Assembly: GCF_003347015.1 (NCBI RefSeq)
Contig: NZ_PNFB01000002.1
Coordinates: 1-64,000, forward strand
Direction of reading: 5' to 3'
Length of the DNA: 64,000 bases
Origin: Brachybacterium sp. YJGR34
Lineage (GTDB): Bacteria; Actinomycetota; Actinomycetes; Actinomycetales; Dermabacteraceae
A program made the translations under genes and the position numbers. Positions 55,921-64,000 of the stretch are shown here, in pieces (positions within the stretch are counted from its first letter, which is position 1; each line of letters starts with the position of its first letter). The notes beneath the pieces were generated by a model, which saw nothing but the letters and a program-made list of their open reading frames with translations, did no database searches and was not told the DNA's origin.

Positions 55921-57363
55921 TCAGGCGGCCGCACCCTCCGGCCGGGGTGCGGCGAGGGACCGCGCCAGCACGGCGAAGACCAGCGCGCACAGCGCGTGCA
56001 CGCAGAACACGACCATCAGCGAGCGGTCCAACCGCGCGGCCTCTCCCTCGGATCCCGCGAGGGACCAGAACACGCCGCCCAGCAGGGCCACCCCGAGGGC
56101 CAGGCCCAGCTGCTGGCAGGTGGTGAACAGACCGCTGGCGACACCGGCCGCCCCGTGCGGCGCCCGGGAGATCACCGTCTGCAGGACCGGGCCGTACATG
56201 CACGCCTGCGCGACGCCCAACGGGACCAGCGCCCACTGCAGGGAGAGCAGGTCGTCGTGCCCGGTGCCGGCCAATGCCGCGATCAGCAGCAGGATCGCCG
56301 CCTGGGCGAGGGCCGCCCGCGTCATGGTGCGCGGGCCCGCGCCGGGCAGCAGGCGCGGCAGGGCCACCGAGGTCGCCACGAAGGTGATGCCGAAGCCGAG
56401 CACCAGCAGGGCGGGTCCCAGAGCGCCCATCCCGTAGCGGGCCTGGGCCAGGGACGAGAGCTCGTACAGGAACGCGCCGTAGGTGGTGAAGAACAGCAGC
56501 GCCATGAGCAGCCCGCGCCGCACCACCGTGATCCGCAGCAGCGACGGGGGCACCACGGGGGTGATGCCGGCGCGCTCCGCACGCCGCTGCAGGGTCCAGA
56601 AGACCACCAGCAGCGCGCCCCCGGCGGCGAGGCCGAGGACGGACCACGGCGGCCAGCCCGCCGAGCGTCCCAGGGTCAGCGGCACCACGAGCAGCAGGAG
56701 GCTCGCGCCCAGCACGGAGGCGCCGAGGGCGTCCATCGCCGGAGGGGTCGAGGAGCGCGAGCGCGGCACCGCCGGCAGCCCCAGCACCCCCACGAGGGCG
56801 ATGGCGCCGATCAGCACCTGCACCGCGCGCCATCCCAGGTGCTCGGGCAACGCGGTCGCCACCACCCCGGCGAGCACCTGGCCCAGCACGGTGCTCACCC
56901 CGGCCATCGCGGCGAACACCATCAGCCCCTGCGTGCGCCGGGACCCGGTCGCGGTGGACTGGATCGTCGCGAGCACCTGCGGGGTCAGCAGGCCTGCCGC
57001 GATGCCGAGCGCCGCTCGCAGCACCACGGTGGAGGCCAGATCGGGGGCGAGCGCCGCGGCGACGCTCAGCACCACCGTCGCCAGGGCGCCGATCGCGAGC
57101 AGGCGCCGCCGGCCCCAGCGGTCCCCGAGGCGGCCGGCGATGACGAGCGTGGCCGCGAAGGTGGTGGTGTACGCCGCCAGCACGAGCTGCTGACCGGCGT
57201 CGTCGGTCCCGAGGTCGGCCCCGAGGGCGTCGGCGAGCACGTTCAGGGAGCCGAAGGTGACGTTGACCGGCATGTAGGCGATCAGCAGCACGGCCAGGCC
57301 GCGTGTGCTCAGCGGCGCAGGAGGTGCCGGGGAGAGGGGAGCGGTGGGTGGGGAGAGGGTCAT
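55921..57363 (-). CDS. MFS drug-efflux transporter (DHA2 type)
   Basis: 480 aa, 14 predicted helices. Motif A AGRLGDRWGRRRLLAIG near 74-90 and motif C-like region AMAGVSTVLGQVLAGVV near 150-166 mark a proton-coupled multidrug exporter. Divergent from an XRE-type regulator by 102 bp, the usual pairing of an efflux pump with its repressor. Substrate unknown. Start at 57363. Confidence 0.85.
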   Translation of the reverse strand: MTLSPPTAPLSPAPPAPLSTRGLAVLLIAYMPVNVTFGSLNVLADALGADLGTDDAGQQLVLAAYTTTFAATLVIAGRLGDRWGRRRLLAIGALATVVLSVAAALAPDLASTVVLRAALGIAAGLLTPQVLATIQSTATGSRRTQGLMVFAAMAGVSTVLGQVLAGVVATALPEHLGWRAVQVLIGAIALVGVLGLPAVPRSRSSTPPAMDALGASVLGASLLLLVVPLTLGRSAGWPPWSVLGLAAGGALLVVFWTLQRRAERAGITPVVPPSLLRITVVRRGLLMALLFFTTYGAFLYELSSLAQARYGMGALGPALLVLGFGITFVATSVALPRLLPGAGPRTMTRAALAQAAILLLIAALAGTGHDDLLSLQWALVPLGVAQACMYGPVLQTVISRAPHGAAGVASGLFTTCQQLGLALGVALLGGVFWSLAGSEGEAARLDRSLMVVFCVHALCALVFAVLARSLAAPRPEGAAA

Positions 57364-57465
57364 GACGACACCCTCGCGAGCAGCGGATCCTGTGACCAGG
57401 AGTCCGTTCATCCCGGTACCAGCACCACCTGGCTGCGCCGCCGGGCGGGGTGCACACTGGTGCGC

Positions 57466-58347
57466 ATGGAGCAGTCCGAGGCACGACGCAAGGAGCTCGG
57501 CGCCTTCCTGCGCGCCCGGCGGGAGGCGGTCACGCCGCAGCAGGCGGGGCTTCCGGACCTGGGACGGCGGCGCACGCCCGGGCTGCGTCGCGAGGAGGTG
57601 GCCCAGCTCGCCGGCATCGGCGCCACCTGGTACACCTGGCTCGAGCAGGGCCGTGCGGCCGGTGTCTCCGACCAGGTGCTGGAGGCCGTGGCCCGGGTGC
57701 TGCGCCTGAGCGAGGCCGAGCGCCGCCACATGCTGGTCCTCGCCGACCGCTCCCCGGCGCTCCCGGAGCCCCCGCTCACCCTGGGCCCCGAGCACCTCGC
57801 CGTGCTCGAGCAGCTGCTGCCGTTCCCGGCCGCCATCCAGGACGACGCCTACGAGATCGTCGCCACCAACCGCGCCTACCGCTTCCTGTTCAGCGATCTG
57901 GACGCGTATCCGGTCCAGGAGCGCAACTGCGCCTGGCTGATGTTCACCGACCCCGTCTGGCGCGGGAGCCTGGTCGAGGAGGAGCGGGTCCTGCCCGAGA
58001 TCGTCGGACGGCTGCGGGCGCATCGGGCCGAGCACCACGGGGGCCCGCGCTGGAGCGAGCTCGTCGAGCGCCTGAGCGCGCGGTCGGAGGACTTCCGACA
58101 GCTGTGGGGGCAGCGCGAGGTCGCCGACGAGGGGTCCCGCCTGCGCGCCTACCGCTCGCCGCGCGCGGGGCTGCTGAGCGTCCACTTCCAGAGCCTGTGG
58201 ATCGATCCGCGCCGCGGCACGCGCCTGGTGGTCATGTCCCCGGCCGACACGGCCACGCGGGAGCGCCTCGAGCGCCATGCCGCTCTGCTGGAGGCGGCGC
58301 CGGCGTGGACGGCCCGGGAGGGCGTCGCCGCCTCGCTCGCGAGCTGA
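57466..58347 (+). CDS. XRE-family regulator with MmyB-like ligand domain
   Basis: 293 aa. HTH-31 at residues about 5-80: LGAFLRARREAVTPQQAGLP, RRRTPGLRREEVAQLAGIG and WYTWLEQGR, the standard signature of this actinobacterial group. The C-terminal MmyB-type PAS-like domain starts near 110 (AAIQDDAYEIVATNRAYRFLF) and may bind a fatty acid or drug. Probably represses the divergent MFS gene. TGCACACT just upstream of the ATG suggests a leaderless mRNA. Confidence 0.87.
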   Translation: MEQSEARRKELGAFLRARREAVTPQQAGLPDLGRRRTPGLRREEVAQLAGIGATWYTWLEQGRAAGVSDQVLEAVARVLRLSEAERRHMLVLADRSPALPEPPLTLGPEHLAVLEQLLPFPAAIQDDAYEIVATNRAYRFLFSDLDAYPVQERNCAWLMFTDPVWRGSLVEEERVLPEIVGRLRAHRAEHHGGPRWSELVERLSARSEDFRQLWGQREVADEGSRLRAYRSPRAGLLSVHFQSLWIDPRRGTRLVVMSPADTATRERLERHAALLEAAPAWTAREGVAASLAS

Positions 58348-58391
58348 GGACCGACCCGCGTCGCGGGGCCCCGGTAGGGTGGGTCCCCGTG

Positions 58392-59090
58392 ATGACCTCC
58401 GCACCCCGCCGCGACGCCGACGCCCTCGAGCCGCTCGAGGACGGTGCCCCCTCCGCGACCGGCTCCGCGCTGGTCGACGACTCCCGCCGGGTCCTCGTCC
58501 ACCTGCTCCAGGGGCCGTTCATGGACGGCCGCCGGGACAGCGCCCGCTACGCCCAGCTGCTGCGGGACCGGGCCGCGATCGAGGCGCGCCTGGCGGACCT
58601 CTTCCTCGAGCTCGTCGTGGACGACGACGCGCAGGTCGCCTTCGTGCGCCAGAGCGAGGAGGACCCGGACGCCCCCAAGCTGCTGCGGCGCCTGACCGGC
58701 CTGAACCGCCTGGACTCGGTGCTGCTGCTGGTGCTGCGGCAGATGCTGCTGACCCAGTCCGCGCGCGGACAGCGCACCGTGGTCTCCGAGGCCGAGCTCC
58801 AGCAGGCGCTCGCCGCCTACCGCCGGACCACCTCGACGGACGAGGCCGGCTTCGCCAAGGAGGTCCGCGCCGCGATCGCGAAGGTCCAGCGGGCCGGCCT
58901 GCTCGACGAGCAGGGCGACGACTACGAGGTCTCCCCGGTGCTGCGCCTGATGATCGGCCCCGACACCGCCCGGGAGTTCATCGCCCTGTACCGCGAGGCC
59001 GGGGTGGGCGGCCTCGAGGACCCGGGCGACGAGTCCGACGACGGCGACGCCGTCGCGGTCGCCGAGCGCGCCGCCCCCGGCGCGGACTGA
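58392..59090 (+). CDS. jetB: Wadjet JetB (DUF4194) subunit
   Basis: 232 aa; ATG at 58392, or the in-frame GTG just before it. DUF4194 pattern: RRVLVHLLQGPFMDGRRD (about 32-49), LLRDRAAIEARLADLFLELVVDD, AFVRQSEED, LNRLDSVLLLVLRQMLL, VVSEAELQQALAAYRR, AAIAKVQRAGLL and YEVSPVLRLMI. It is the KITE-like winged-helix partner of JetA and JetC. A TAGGGT hexamer about 14 nt upstream could be its own -10, so it is apparently no longer cotranscribed with jetA. No jetC follows; the next gene belongs to iron uptake. Confidence 0.82.
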   Translation: MTSAPRRDADALEPLEDGAPSATGSALVDDSRRVLVHLLQGPFMDGRRDSARYAQLLRDRAAIEARLADLFLELVVDDDAQVAFVRQSEEDPDAPKLLRRLTGLNRLDSVLLLVLRQMLLTQSARGQRTVVSEAELQQALAAYRRTTSTDEAGFAKEVRAAIAKVQRAGLLDEQGDDYEVSPVLRLMIGPDTAREFIALYREAGVGGLEDPGDESDDGDAVAVAERAAPGAD

Positions 59091-59167
59091 GCGGCGCGCC
59101 CCGGGCGCCGTGTGATCAGCGGCACGCCGGAGCGTCACGGCAATTGTGCACCGCCGGTCTTGCGCAA

Positions 59168-59186
59168 TAAGGTGAGCCCCGCCTTA
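59168..59186. promoter_or_regulatory. DtxR/IdeR-type iron box
   Basis: TAAGGTGAGCCCCGCCTTA, a 19-bp interrupted palindrome matching about 13 positions of the DtxR consensus. It overlaps a likely -10 (CAATAA) with TTGTGC upstream, 39 bp before the lipoprotein ATG. Predicts repression of the siderophore operon by iron. Confidence 0.62.
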
Positions 59187-59224
59187 CCCACTCCCGGGTG
59201 CTCCCTGTCGAGAAGGACCTCCTC

Positions 59225-60277
59225 ATGACGCTCAGCCGCCGCTCGTTCGCCCTGGCCGCACTCGCCGTCCCGGCTCTCGCGTCCTGCTCCGGCGGTGAGG
59301 ACCCCGCCGCGAGCTCCGGAGGCGCGGCAGCCGGCGGGGGAGCGGCCGAGGGGTCCTTCCCCGCGACCGTCACCCATCTCTACGGCGAGACCGTCGTCGA
59401 GGCCGAGCCCACTCGCATCGTCACCGTCTCCTGGGTCAACGGCGACTCCGTGCTCGCCCTGGGCGTGGTCCCGGTGGGCCTGCCGGTGGTCACCTGGGGC
59501 GGCAACGACAACGGCTCGACCGACTGGATCGACGCGAAGCTCGAGGAGCTCGGGGCCGGGTGGGACAGCGAGAACGCGCCCACCCAGTACGACGAGACCG
59601 ACGGTCTGAACCTCGACGAGATGGCCGCGCTCACCCCGGACCTCATCGTCGCCGCCTACTCCGGCATCACCGAGGAGGAGTACGAGCAGCTGAGCAAGAT
59701 CGCGCCCACCATCGGCCCGATCGCCGCGAACTACACCACCTCCTGGCAGGAGGCCGTCACCGCGATCGGCACCGCCACCGGCCGCGGCGAGGACGCCGAG
59801 GCGCTGATCAGCGGGATCGAGGGGGACCTGGCCGCCGTCGGCGAGGAGAACCCCGCCATCGCCGAGAGCACCTTCATCGCCGGGAACCTGGGCCTGGCGG
59901 ACAACTCGATCGCATTCTACGTGGGCGAGGACACCCGGCCCCGGTTCTTCACCGCGATCGGCATGACCCAGGCCGAGGTGGTCGCCGAGAACAGCTCGGC
60001 GGCGGAGAACTTCTACGTGGAGTGGTCCGCCGAGAGGGCGGACGAGCTGGACTCGGACATCTTCTACACCTGGGCCGAGGCCGGCACCACCGTCGAGGAC
60101 TACCAGGCCAACGGCCTGTTCGCGCAGATCCCCGCCGTCGCCGCGGGCGGCGTGGTGCTCACCGACGACGACCACCTCACGCTCTCCATCTCCGCCGCGA
60201 GCGCTCTCAGCCTCCCCTGGGCGATCGAGAACTTCGTGCCCTCGGTTATCGAGGTCGCGGACAGCGTCGCGGGCTGA
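59225..60277 (+). CDS. Iron-siderophore-binding lipoprotein
   Basis: 350 aa from the ATG at 59225 (AGAAGGA site). Signal has twin arginines (SRRSFALAAL) and a lipobox LASC with Cys21, so it is probably a Tat-exported lipoprotein. The body is a FhuD/FecB-type class III binding protein (TRIVTVSWVNGDSVLALGVVP, then LTPDLIVAAYSGITEEEYEQL). It delivers a ferric siderophore to the permease pair encoded next. Ligand class not determinable. Confidence 0.9.
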   Translation: MTLSRRSFALAALAVPALASCSGGEDPAASSGGAAAGGGAAEGSFPATVTHLYGETVVEAEPTRIVTVSWVNGDSVLALGVVPVGLPVVTWGGNDNGSTDWIDAKLEELGAGWDSENAPTQYDETDGLNLDEMAALTPDLIVAAYSGITEEEYEQLSKIAPTIGPIAANYTTSWQEAVTAIGTATGRGEDAEALISGIEGDLAAVGEENPAIAESTFIAGNLGLADNSIAFYVGEDTRPRFFTAIGMTQAEVVAENSSAAENFYVEWSAERADELDSDIFYTWAEAGTTVEDYQANGLFAQIPAVAAGGVVLTDDDHLTLSISAASALSLPWAIENFVPSVIEVADSVAG

Positions 60278-60287
60278 CCGGCGCACA

Positions 60288-61283
60288 GTGCGACGGTCCA
60301 CGGCGCTCGCGATCACGCTGGGCCTGCTGGCCCTCGCGCTCGCGAGCCTCCTCTCCCTCATGGTCGGCGCCCGCACGGTCACGCCGTCGGCCGTGTGGAC
60401 GGCGCTGACCGACTACGACGCCGGTCTCGCCGACCACGTCGTGATCCACGCGCGCCTGGAGCGGACCGTCGCCGGGATCGCCGTCGGCGCGGCGCTGGCC
60501 GTGGCCGGCGCCGCCATGCAGGGGATGACCCGCAACCCGCTCGCCGATCCCGGAATCCTCGGGATCAACGCCGGTGCCACCACCGCCGTCGTGATCGGGG
60601 TGTTCGTCGCCGACATCTCCCGGGTCCCGCAGTACATGGTGCTCGCCCTGATCGGCGCCGCCATCGGCACCGCCGCGGTCTACGCCGTCGCCTCGATGGG
60701 CACGGAGGGGGCGACGCCGGTCAAGCTGGCGCTGGCCGGTGCGGCGCTCACCGCGGGCCTGGGCTCCCTCGTCAACGCCCTGGTGATGCTCGACGACTCG
60801 ACGATGGACCGGCTGCGGTTCTGGCAGGTCGGCACGCTCGGGGCGCGCACCCTGTCCGACATCGGCACGGTGGCCGCGCTGATGGGGGTCGGCGTGGTCA
60901 TCATCGTGCTGGCGACCGGGCTGCTCAACGCCCTCGCCCTCGGCGACGACGCCGCGGTGGGCCTCGGGGTGGACGTGGGCCGGGCCCGCGTGCTGCTCGG
61001 GCTCGCGATCATCCTGCTGTGCGGCGCCGCCGTCGCGCTCGCCGGACCGATCGGCTTCCTGGGCCTGGTGGTCCCGCACGCCGCCCGGCTTGTCGTCGGC
61101 GGCGACTACCGCCGGATCGTGCCGCTGTGCCTGCTGGGCGGACCGGTGCTGATCCTGGTGGCGGACACCGTGGGCCGGGTGATCTCCCCGCCCGCGGAGG
61201 TGCAGGTGGGCGTGATGACCGCGCTGATCGGCGTGCCCGTCTTCATCGTCCTGATCCGGACCCGACGGCAGGTGGGACTGTGA
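60288..61283 (+). CDS. FecCD-family siderophore permease (subunit 1)
   Basis: 331 aa from a GTG, 10 nt after the binding-protein gene. Nine to ten helices. GAAMQGMTRNPLADPGILGINAGA near 65-88 and GPIGFLGLVVPHAARLVVGGDYR near 260-282 are FecCD landmarks. Forms a heterodimer with the next gene product. Overlaps it by 4 nt (GTGA). Confidence 0.93.
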   Translation: MRRSTALAITLGLLALALASLLSLMVGARTVTPSAVWTALTDYDAGLADHVVIHARLERTVAGIAVGAALAVAGAAMQGMTRNPLADPGILGINAGATTAVVIGVFVADISRVPQYMVLALIGAAIGTAAVYAVASMGTEGATPVKLALAGAALTAGLGSLVNALVMLDDSTMDRLRFWQVGTLGARTLSDIGTVAALMGVGVVIIVLATGLLNALALGDDAAVGLGVDVGRARVLLGLAIILLCGAAVALAGPIGFLGLVVPHAARLVVGGDYRRIVPLCLLGGPVLILVADTVGRVISPPAEVQVGVMTALIGVPVFIVLIRTRRQVGL

Positions 61284-62299
61284 GCGCCCCCCTCCGCGAC
61301 CCCCGCGCCCGGCGCACCCTGCTCGCCCTGGGGCTGCTGGGCCTGCTCGTGCTGGGCCTGGTCCTCGTGCGGGTGCTGGTGGGCACCCCGATGGTCTACC
61401 TCGACCAGGCGCTGCGCGTGATCGGCGGCGAGGAGATCCCCGGGATCTCCTTCATCGTCATGGACAACCGCCTGCCCACCGCCGTGGTCGCGGTGCTCGC
61501 GGGGATCGCCTTCGGACTCTCCGGCACCGTCTTCCAGACCCTGCTGCGCAACCCCCTGGCCAGCCCCGATGTGATCGGCGTGACGCTCGGCGCCTCCGCC
61601 GGCGCGGTGATCGCGATGGCGTACTTCCAGGCCGACGGCAGGGCGCTGTTCTGGTGCGCCCTGCTGGGCGGTCTGCTCACGGCGCTGCTGCTCCTGGCCG
61701 TGGCCGGCGCCGGGCGCACCGGGGGAGCGGTCGACAACCGCTTCGTGCTGGTGGGCATCGGCCTCGCCGCCGGGCTCAGCGCCGTCATCTCCTACCTCCT
61801 GACCCGGCTGGACATGCAGACCGCCGGCGATGCCATGCACTGGCTGGTGGGCTCGCTCTCGGGGGCCACCTGGGAGCGGGCGGCGGTCCTCGCCATCGCG
61901 CTGCTCGTCCTGGCGCCGGCCCTGGCCCTGCTGGTGACGCGGCTGCGGATCCTCCAGCTCGGCGACGAGGCCGCCACCAGCCTCGGACTGGCCGTGCCCC
62001 GCACCCGGATCTCCCTGATCATGGTGGCGGTGACGCTGTGCGCCCTGACGGTCGCCGTCACCGGTCCGCTGTCCTTCGTGGCCTTCCTGTCCGGGCCGAT
62101 CGCGCGCGGCATCGTGGGCCGCCCCAGCTTCCCCGTGGCGGCCGCGGTCGGCGCCGCGATCGTGCTGGCCGCCGACGTCGTGGGCCAGAACCTGCTGCCT
62201 GCCGCGGCGCTGCCGGCCGGCGTCGTCTCCGGAGCCCTCGGCGCCCCGATCCTGCTGTGGATCCTCACCCGTCCCTCGACCTCCACCACCGGAAGGTGA
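61280..62299 (+). CDS. FecCD-family siderophore permease (subunit 2)
   Basis: 339 aa from a GTG overlapping the preceding stop. SGTVFQTLLRNPLASPDVIGVTLGAS near 83-108 and GPLSFVAFLSGPIARGIVG near 256-274 (His of the usual GPHxAR is Ile-Ala here) identify the second FecCD subunit. Ends 9 nt before the ATPase start. Confidence 0.92.
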   Translation: MSAPLRDPRARRTLLALGLLGLLVLGLVLVRVLVGTPMVYLDQALRVIGGEEIPGISFIVMDNRLPTAVVAVLAGIAFGLSGTVFQTLLRNPLASPDVIGVTLGASAGAVIAMAYFQADGRALFWCALLGGLLTALLLLAVAGAGRTGGAVDNRFVLVGIGLAAGLSAVISYLLTRLDMQTAGDAMHWLVGSLSGATWERAAVLAIALLVLAPALALLVTRLRILQLGDEAATSLGLAVPRTRISLIMVAVTLCALTVAVTGPLSFVAFLSGPIARGIVGRPSFPVAAAVGAAIVLAADVVGQNLLPAAALPAGVVSGALGAPILLWILTRPSTSTTGR

Positions 62300-62308
62300 C
62301 CGCGCCCC

Positions 62309-64000
62309 ATGGCCGTGATCGATGCGAAGCACCTGACCCTGGCGTACGACCGCCGGGAGATCGTCCACGACCTCAGCCTCACCCTGCCCGAGGGGCGGAT
62401 CACGATCATCGTGGGCGCCAACGGCAGCGGGAAGTCCACGCTGCTGCGCGGGCTCTCCCGGCTGCTGCCGCCGCGGGGCGGGTCGGTGCTCCTGGACGGG
62501 CGGGACCTCCATGCGCTGCGCGGCAAGGAGCTCGCCCGCCGCCTGGGCCTGCTTCCCCAGACGCCGGTCGCGCCCGACGGCGTCAGCGTCCGCGAGCTGG
62601 TCTCCCGCGGTCGCTTCCCCCACCAGGGCCTCATCCCCCAGTGGAGCGAGGACGACGAGCGTGCGGTGGCCCGGGCCCTGGCCGCCACCCGCACCGACGC
62701 GCTCCAGGACCGCCTGCTCGAGGAGCTCTCCGGCGGGCAGCGCCAGCGGGTCTGGATCGCCATGGCGCTCGCCCAGGAGACCGACGTGCTGCTGCTGGAC
62801 GAGCCCACCACCTATCTCGACGTCACCCACCAGCTCGAGGTGCTCGACGTGGTCCGCGACCTCAACCGCGAGCGCGGCACCACCGTCGGCATCGTCCTGC
62901 ACGACCTCAACCTCGCCGCCCGCTATGCCGATCACCTGGTCGCCGTCCGGGACGGCGAGATCCACTCCGAGGGCACCCCGGCGCAGGTCATCACCGAGCA
63001 GATGGCCCACGAGGTCTTCGCCCTGCGCGCCCTCGTCGCCCCCGACCCCGTCACCGGCACCCCGATGGTGCTGCCGCTGGGTCGCGACCGCACCGCACCG
63101 ACCCACCACCACGAGGAGGACCCCATGTCCACCACGGCCCAGAGCGCCGCCGTGCTCGTCCCGGCGCTCGAGCACAGCGCCATGCTCGCCTTCGACCTCG
63201 CCGTCGTCGCCCGTGAGGCGCTGGGCCCGTCCCTGGTGCGCCTCACCCTCGCCGGCGAGGAGCTCGCGCACTTCGGCACCGGCTCGCATCCGCTGGACCT
63301 GCGGATCAAGCTGATCATCCCCGGTCCCCGGAACACCGCTGACCACTTCGCGGCCGTCCGCCCCGGGGCCCTCCTCGACCCGGAGAGCCACGGCGAGTGG
63401 TACCGCAGCTGGCTGCAGATCGATCCCGCGGACCGCGGCTGGATGCGCACCTACACCGTGCGCGCCCAGCGCGCCGCGGGTCATCCCGGCAATGTCTCGG
63501 AGCATCCCGAGATCGACGTGGACTTCGTGCTGCACCTCGAGGAGGACCAGGTGCCCGGGCACGGCGTCGCCGCACGTTGGGCGCACGGGGCGCAGGTCGG
63601 CGACCGGATCACCATGCTGGGCCCGAACCGGGCGCTGGTGGGCCCCGAGTACGGCGGCATCGAGTTCCGCCCCGGCACCGCGCGGACGGTGCTGCTGGTG
63701 GGCGACGAGACGGCGGTGCCCGCCCTCGGCTCGATCCTCGAGGCCCTGCCGCCGACGATCAGCGGCCACGCCCTGCTCGAGGTCCCCGAGGCCGGCGACG
63801 CGCAGGACCTGCTGACCCGCTCCGGGGTGCAGGTGACCTGGCTGGCGCGTGAGGGCCGCCCCCACGGCGAGCTGCTGGACGCGGCCGTGCGGCGCCTGAT
63901 GAGCGAGAACGCCCAGGCGTTCCGGTCGACCGCGGCGGAGTCCGGCGCCGCGGAGGGCGAGCTCGAGGACGTCGACATCGACGAGACCATCCTGTGGGAG
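62309..64000 (+). CDS. Ferric-siderophore ABC ATPase fused to a siderophore-interacting flavoreductase (partial at window end)
   Basis: One uninterrupted frame of 564 codons reaching the window edge. Residues 1-~262 are a complete FecE/FhuC-type ATPase: Walker A GANGSGKST 36-44, LSGGQ 140-144, Walker B LLLDE 161-165, switch His in VLHDLN. A His/Glu-rich linker (APTHHHEEDP) leads to M273, where a siderophore-interacting protein begins: FAD motif R380-T-Y-T383 and GDETA 465-469. SIPs release iron from ferric siderophores by reduction. AGGAGG lies 5 nt before the M273 codon, so a separate SIP may also be made. Normally these are two genes. Confidence 0.85.
   Translation, partial: MAVIDAKHLTLAYDRREIVHDLSLTLPEGRITIIVGANGSGKSTLLRGLSRLLPPRGGSVLLDGRDLHALRGKELARRLGLLPQTPVAPDGVSVRELVSRGRFPHQGLIPQWSEDDERAVARALAATRTDALQDRLLEELSGGQRQRVWIAMALAQETDVLLLDEPTTYLDVTHQLEVLDVVRDLNRERGTTVGIVLHDLNLAARYADHLVAVRDGEIHSEGTPAQVITEQMAHEVFALRALVAPDPVTGTPMVLPLGRDRTAPTHHHEEDPMSTTAQSAAVLVPALEHSAMLAFDLAVVAREALGPSLVRLTLAGEELAHFGTGSHPLDLRIKLIIPGPRNTADHFAAVRPGALLDPESHGEWYRSWLQIDPADRGWMRTYTVRAQRAAGHPGNVSEHPEIDVDFVLHLEEDQVPGHGVAARWAHGAQVGDRITMLGPNRALVGPEYGGIEFRPGTARTVLLVGDETAVPALGSILEALPPTISGHALLEVPEAGDAQDLLTRSGVQVTWLAREGRPHGELLDAAVRRLMSENAQAFRSTAAESGAAEGELEDVDIDETILWE
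63113..63127 (+). promoter_or_regulatory. Internal ribosome site and start codon inside the fusion gene
   Basis: GAGGAGGACCCC then ATG at 63125, ideal Shine-Dalgarno spacing. It sits exactly at the ATPase-SIP junction and could start a stand-alone SIP from the same mRNA. Confidence 0.55.

Noticed and set aside
59135-60382. Minus-strand 415-codon frame
   Set aside because: Antisense to the siderophore-binding lipoprotein, which has a lipobox, iron box and operon context.
63125-64000. SIP as an entirely separate gene
   Set aside because: No stop codon separates it from the ATPase in the same frame; annotated as a fusion with a possible internal start.

Overview
High-GC (roughly 70% or more by eye) actinobacterial chromosome segment. 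Short ATGA/GTGA operon overlaps, many GTG starts, Tat-type lipoproteins and a coproporphyrin-dependent heme pathway suggest Micrococcales. A Brachybacterium-like (Dermabacteraceae) host is my best guess; this is inference, since no marker gene fixes the genus.

Layout. 0-3.3 kb: L,D-transpeptidase, a tandem pair of serine hydrolases, a small DUF3817-type membrane protein. 3.3-6.7 kb: FolP2-type DHPS homologue divergent from an SqdB/SqdX-like pair (sulfoquinovosyl lipid synthesis). 6.7-8.8 kb: ECF sigma factor, zinc anti-sigma, MsrA, MsrB. 8.9-15.7 kb: translationally coupled sulfonate-type ABC transporter, acetyl-CoA synthetase, O-acetylhomoserine sulfhydrylase (MetY) and a CoA-binding protein. 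15.7-18.1 kb: VOC protein, pentapeptide-repeat protein, and a MerR regulator divergent from an aldo/keto reductase. 18.1-20.6 kb: tRNA-Met(CAT), a decayed transposase, and a secreted pectate lyase behind a promoter plus LacI-type operator, probably an acquired patch. 20.6-32.3 kb: MFS exporter and a complete heme set (hemL, B, D, C, cpfC, hemQ, cgoX, hemE on minus; hemA divergent on plus). 32.3-44.6 kb: small hypotheticals, three acyltransferase-3/SGNH paralogues, an M18 aminopeptidase and large membrane proteins (surface glycan modification). 44.8-51.6 kb: tgt, PQQ-like and Pro/Gly-rich membrane proteins, a LacZ-type beta-galactosidase. 51.6-59.1 kb: a duplicated palindromic repeat flanking a small membrane gene, then jetA and, 4.3 kb further on, jetB of the Wadjet anti-plasmid SMC system. 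Between jetA and jetB lie an alkyltransferase-like gene, the thiosulfate importer pair tsuA/tsuB, an MFS transporter and its XRE regulator. 59.2-64 kb: iron-box-controlled siderophore uptake operon ending in an ABC ATPase fused in frame to a siderophore-interacting flavoreductase; it runs off the window.

How it works together. Sulfur is a recurring theme: sulfolipid synthesis, methionine sulfoxide repair, sulfonate import feeding MetY, and thiosulfate import. Heme synthesis and siderophore uptake form the iron side.

Most unusual items: the split Wadjet with no jetC/jetD in view; the ATPase-SIP fusion that keeps a strong internal ribosome site and start; the 111-bp repeat that supplies the C-terminus and stop codon of a neighbouring gene; and the sulfolipid pair beside FolP2.
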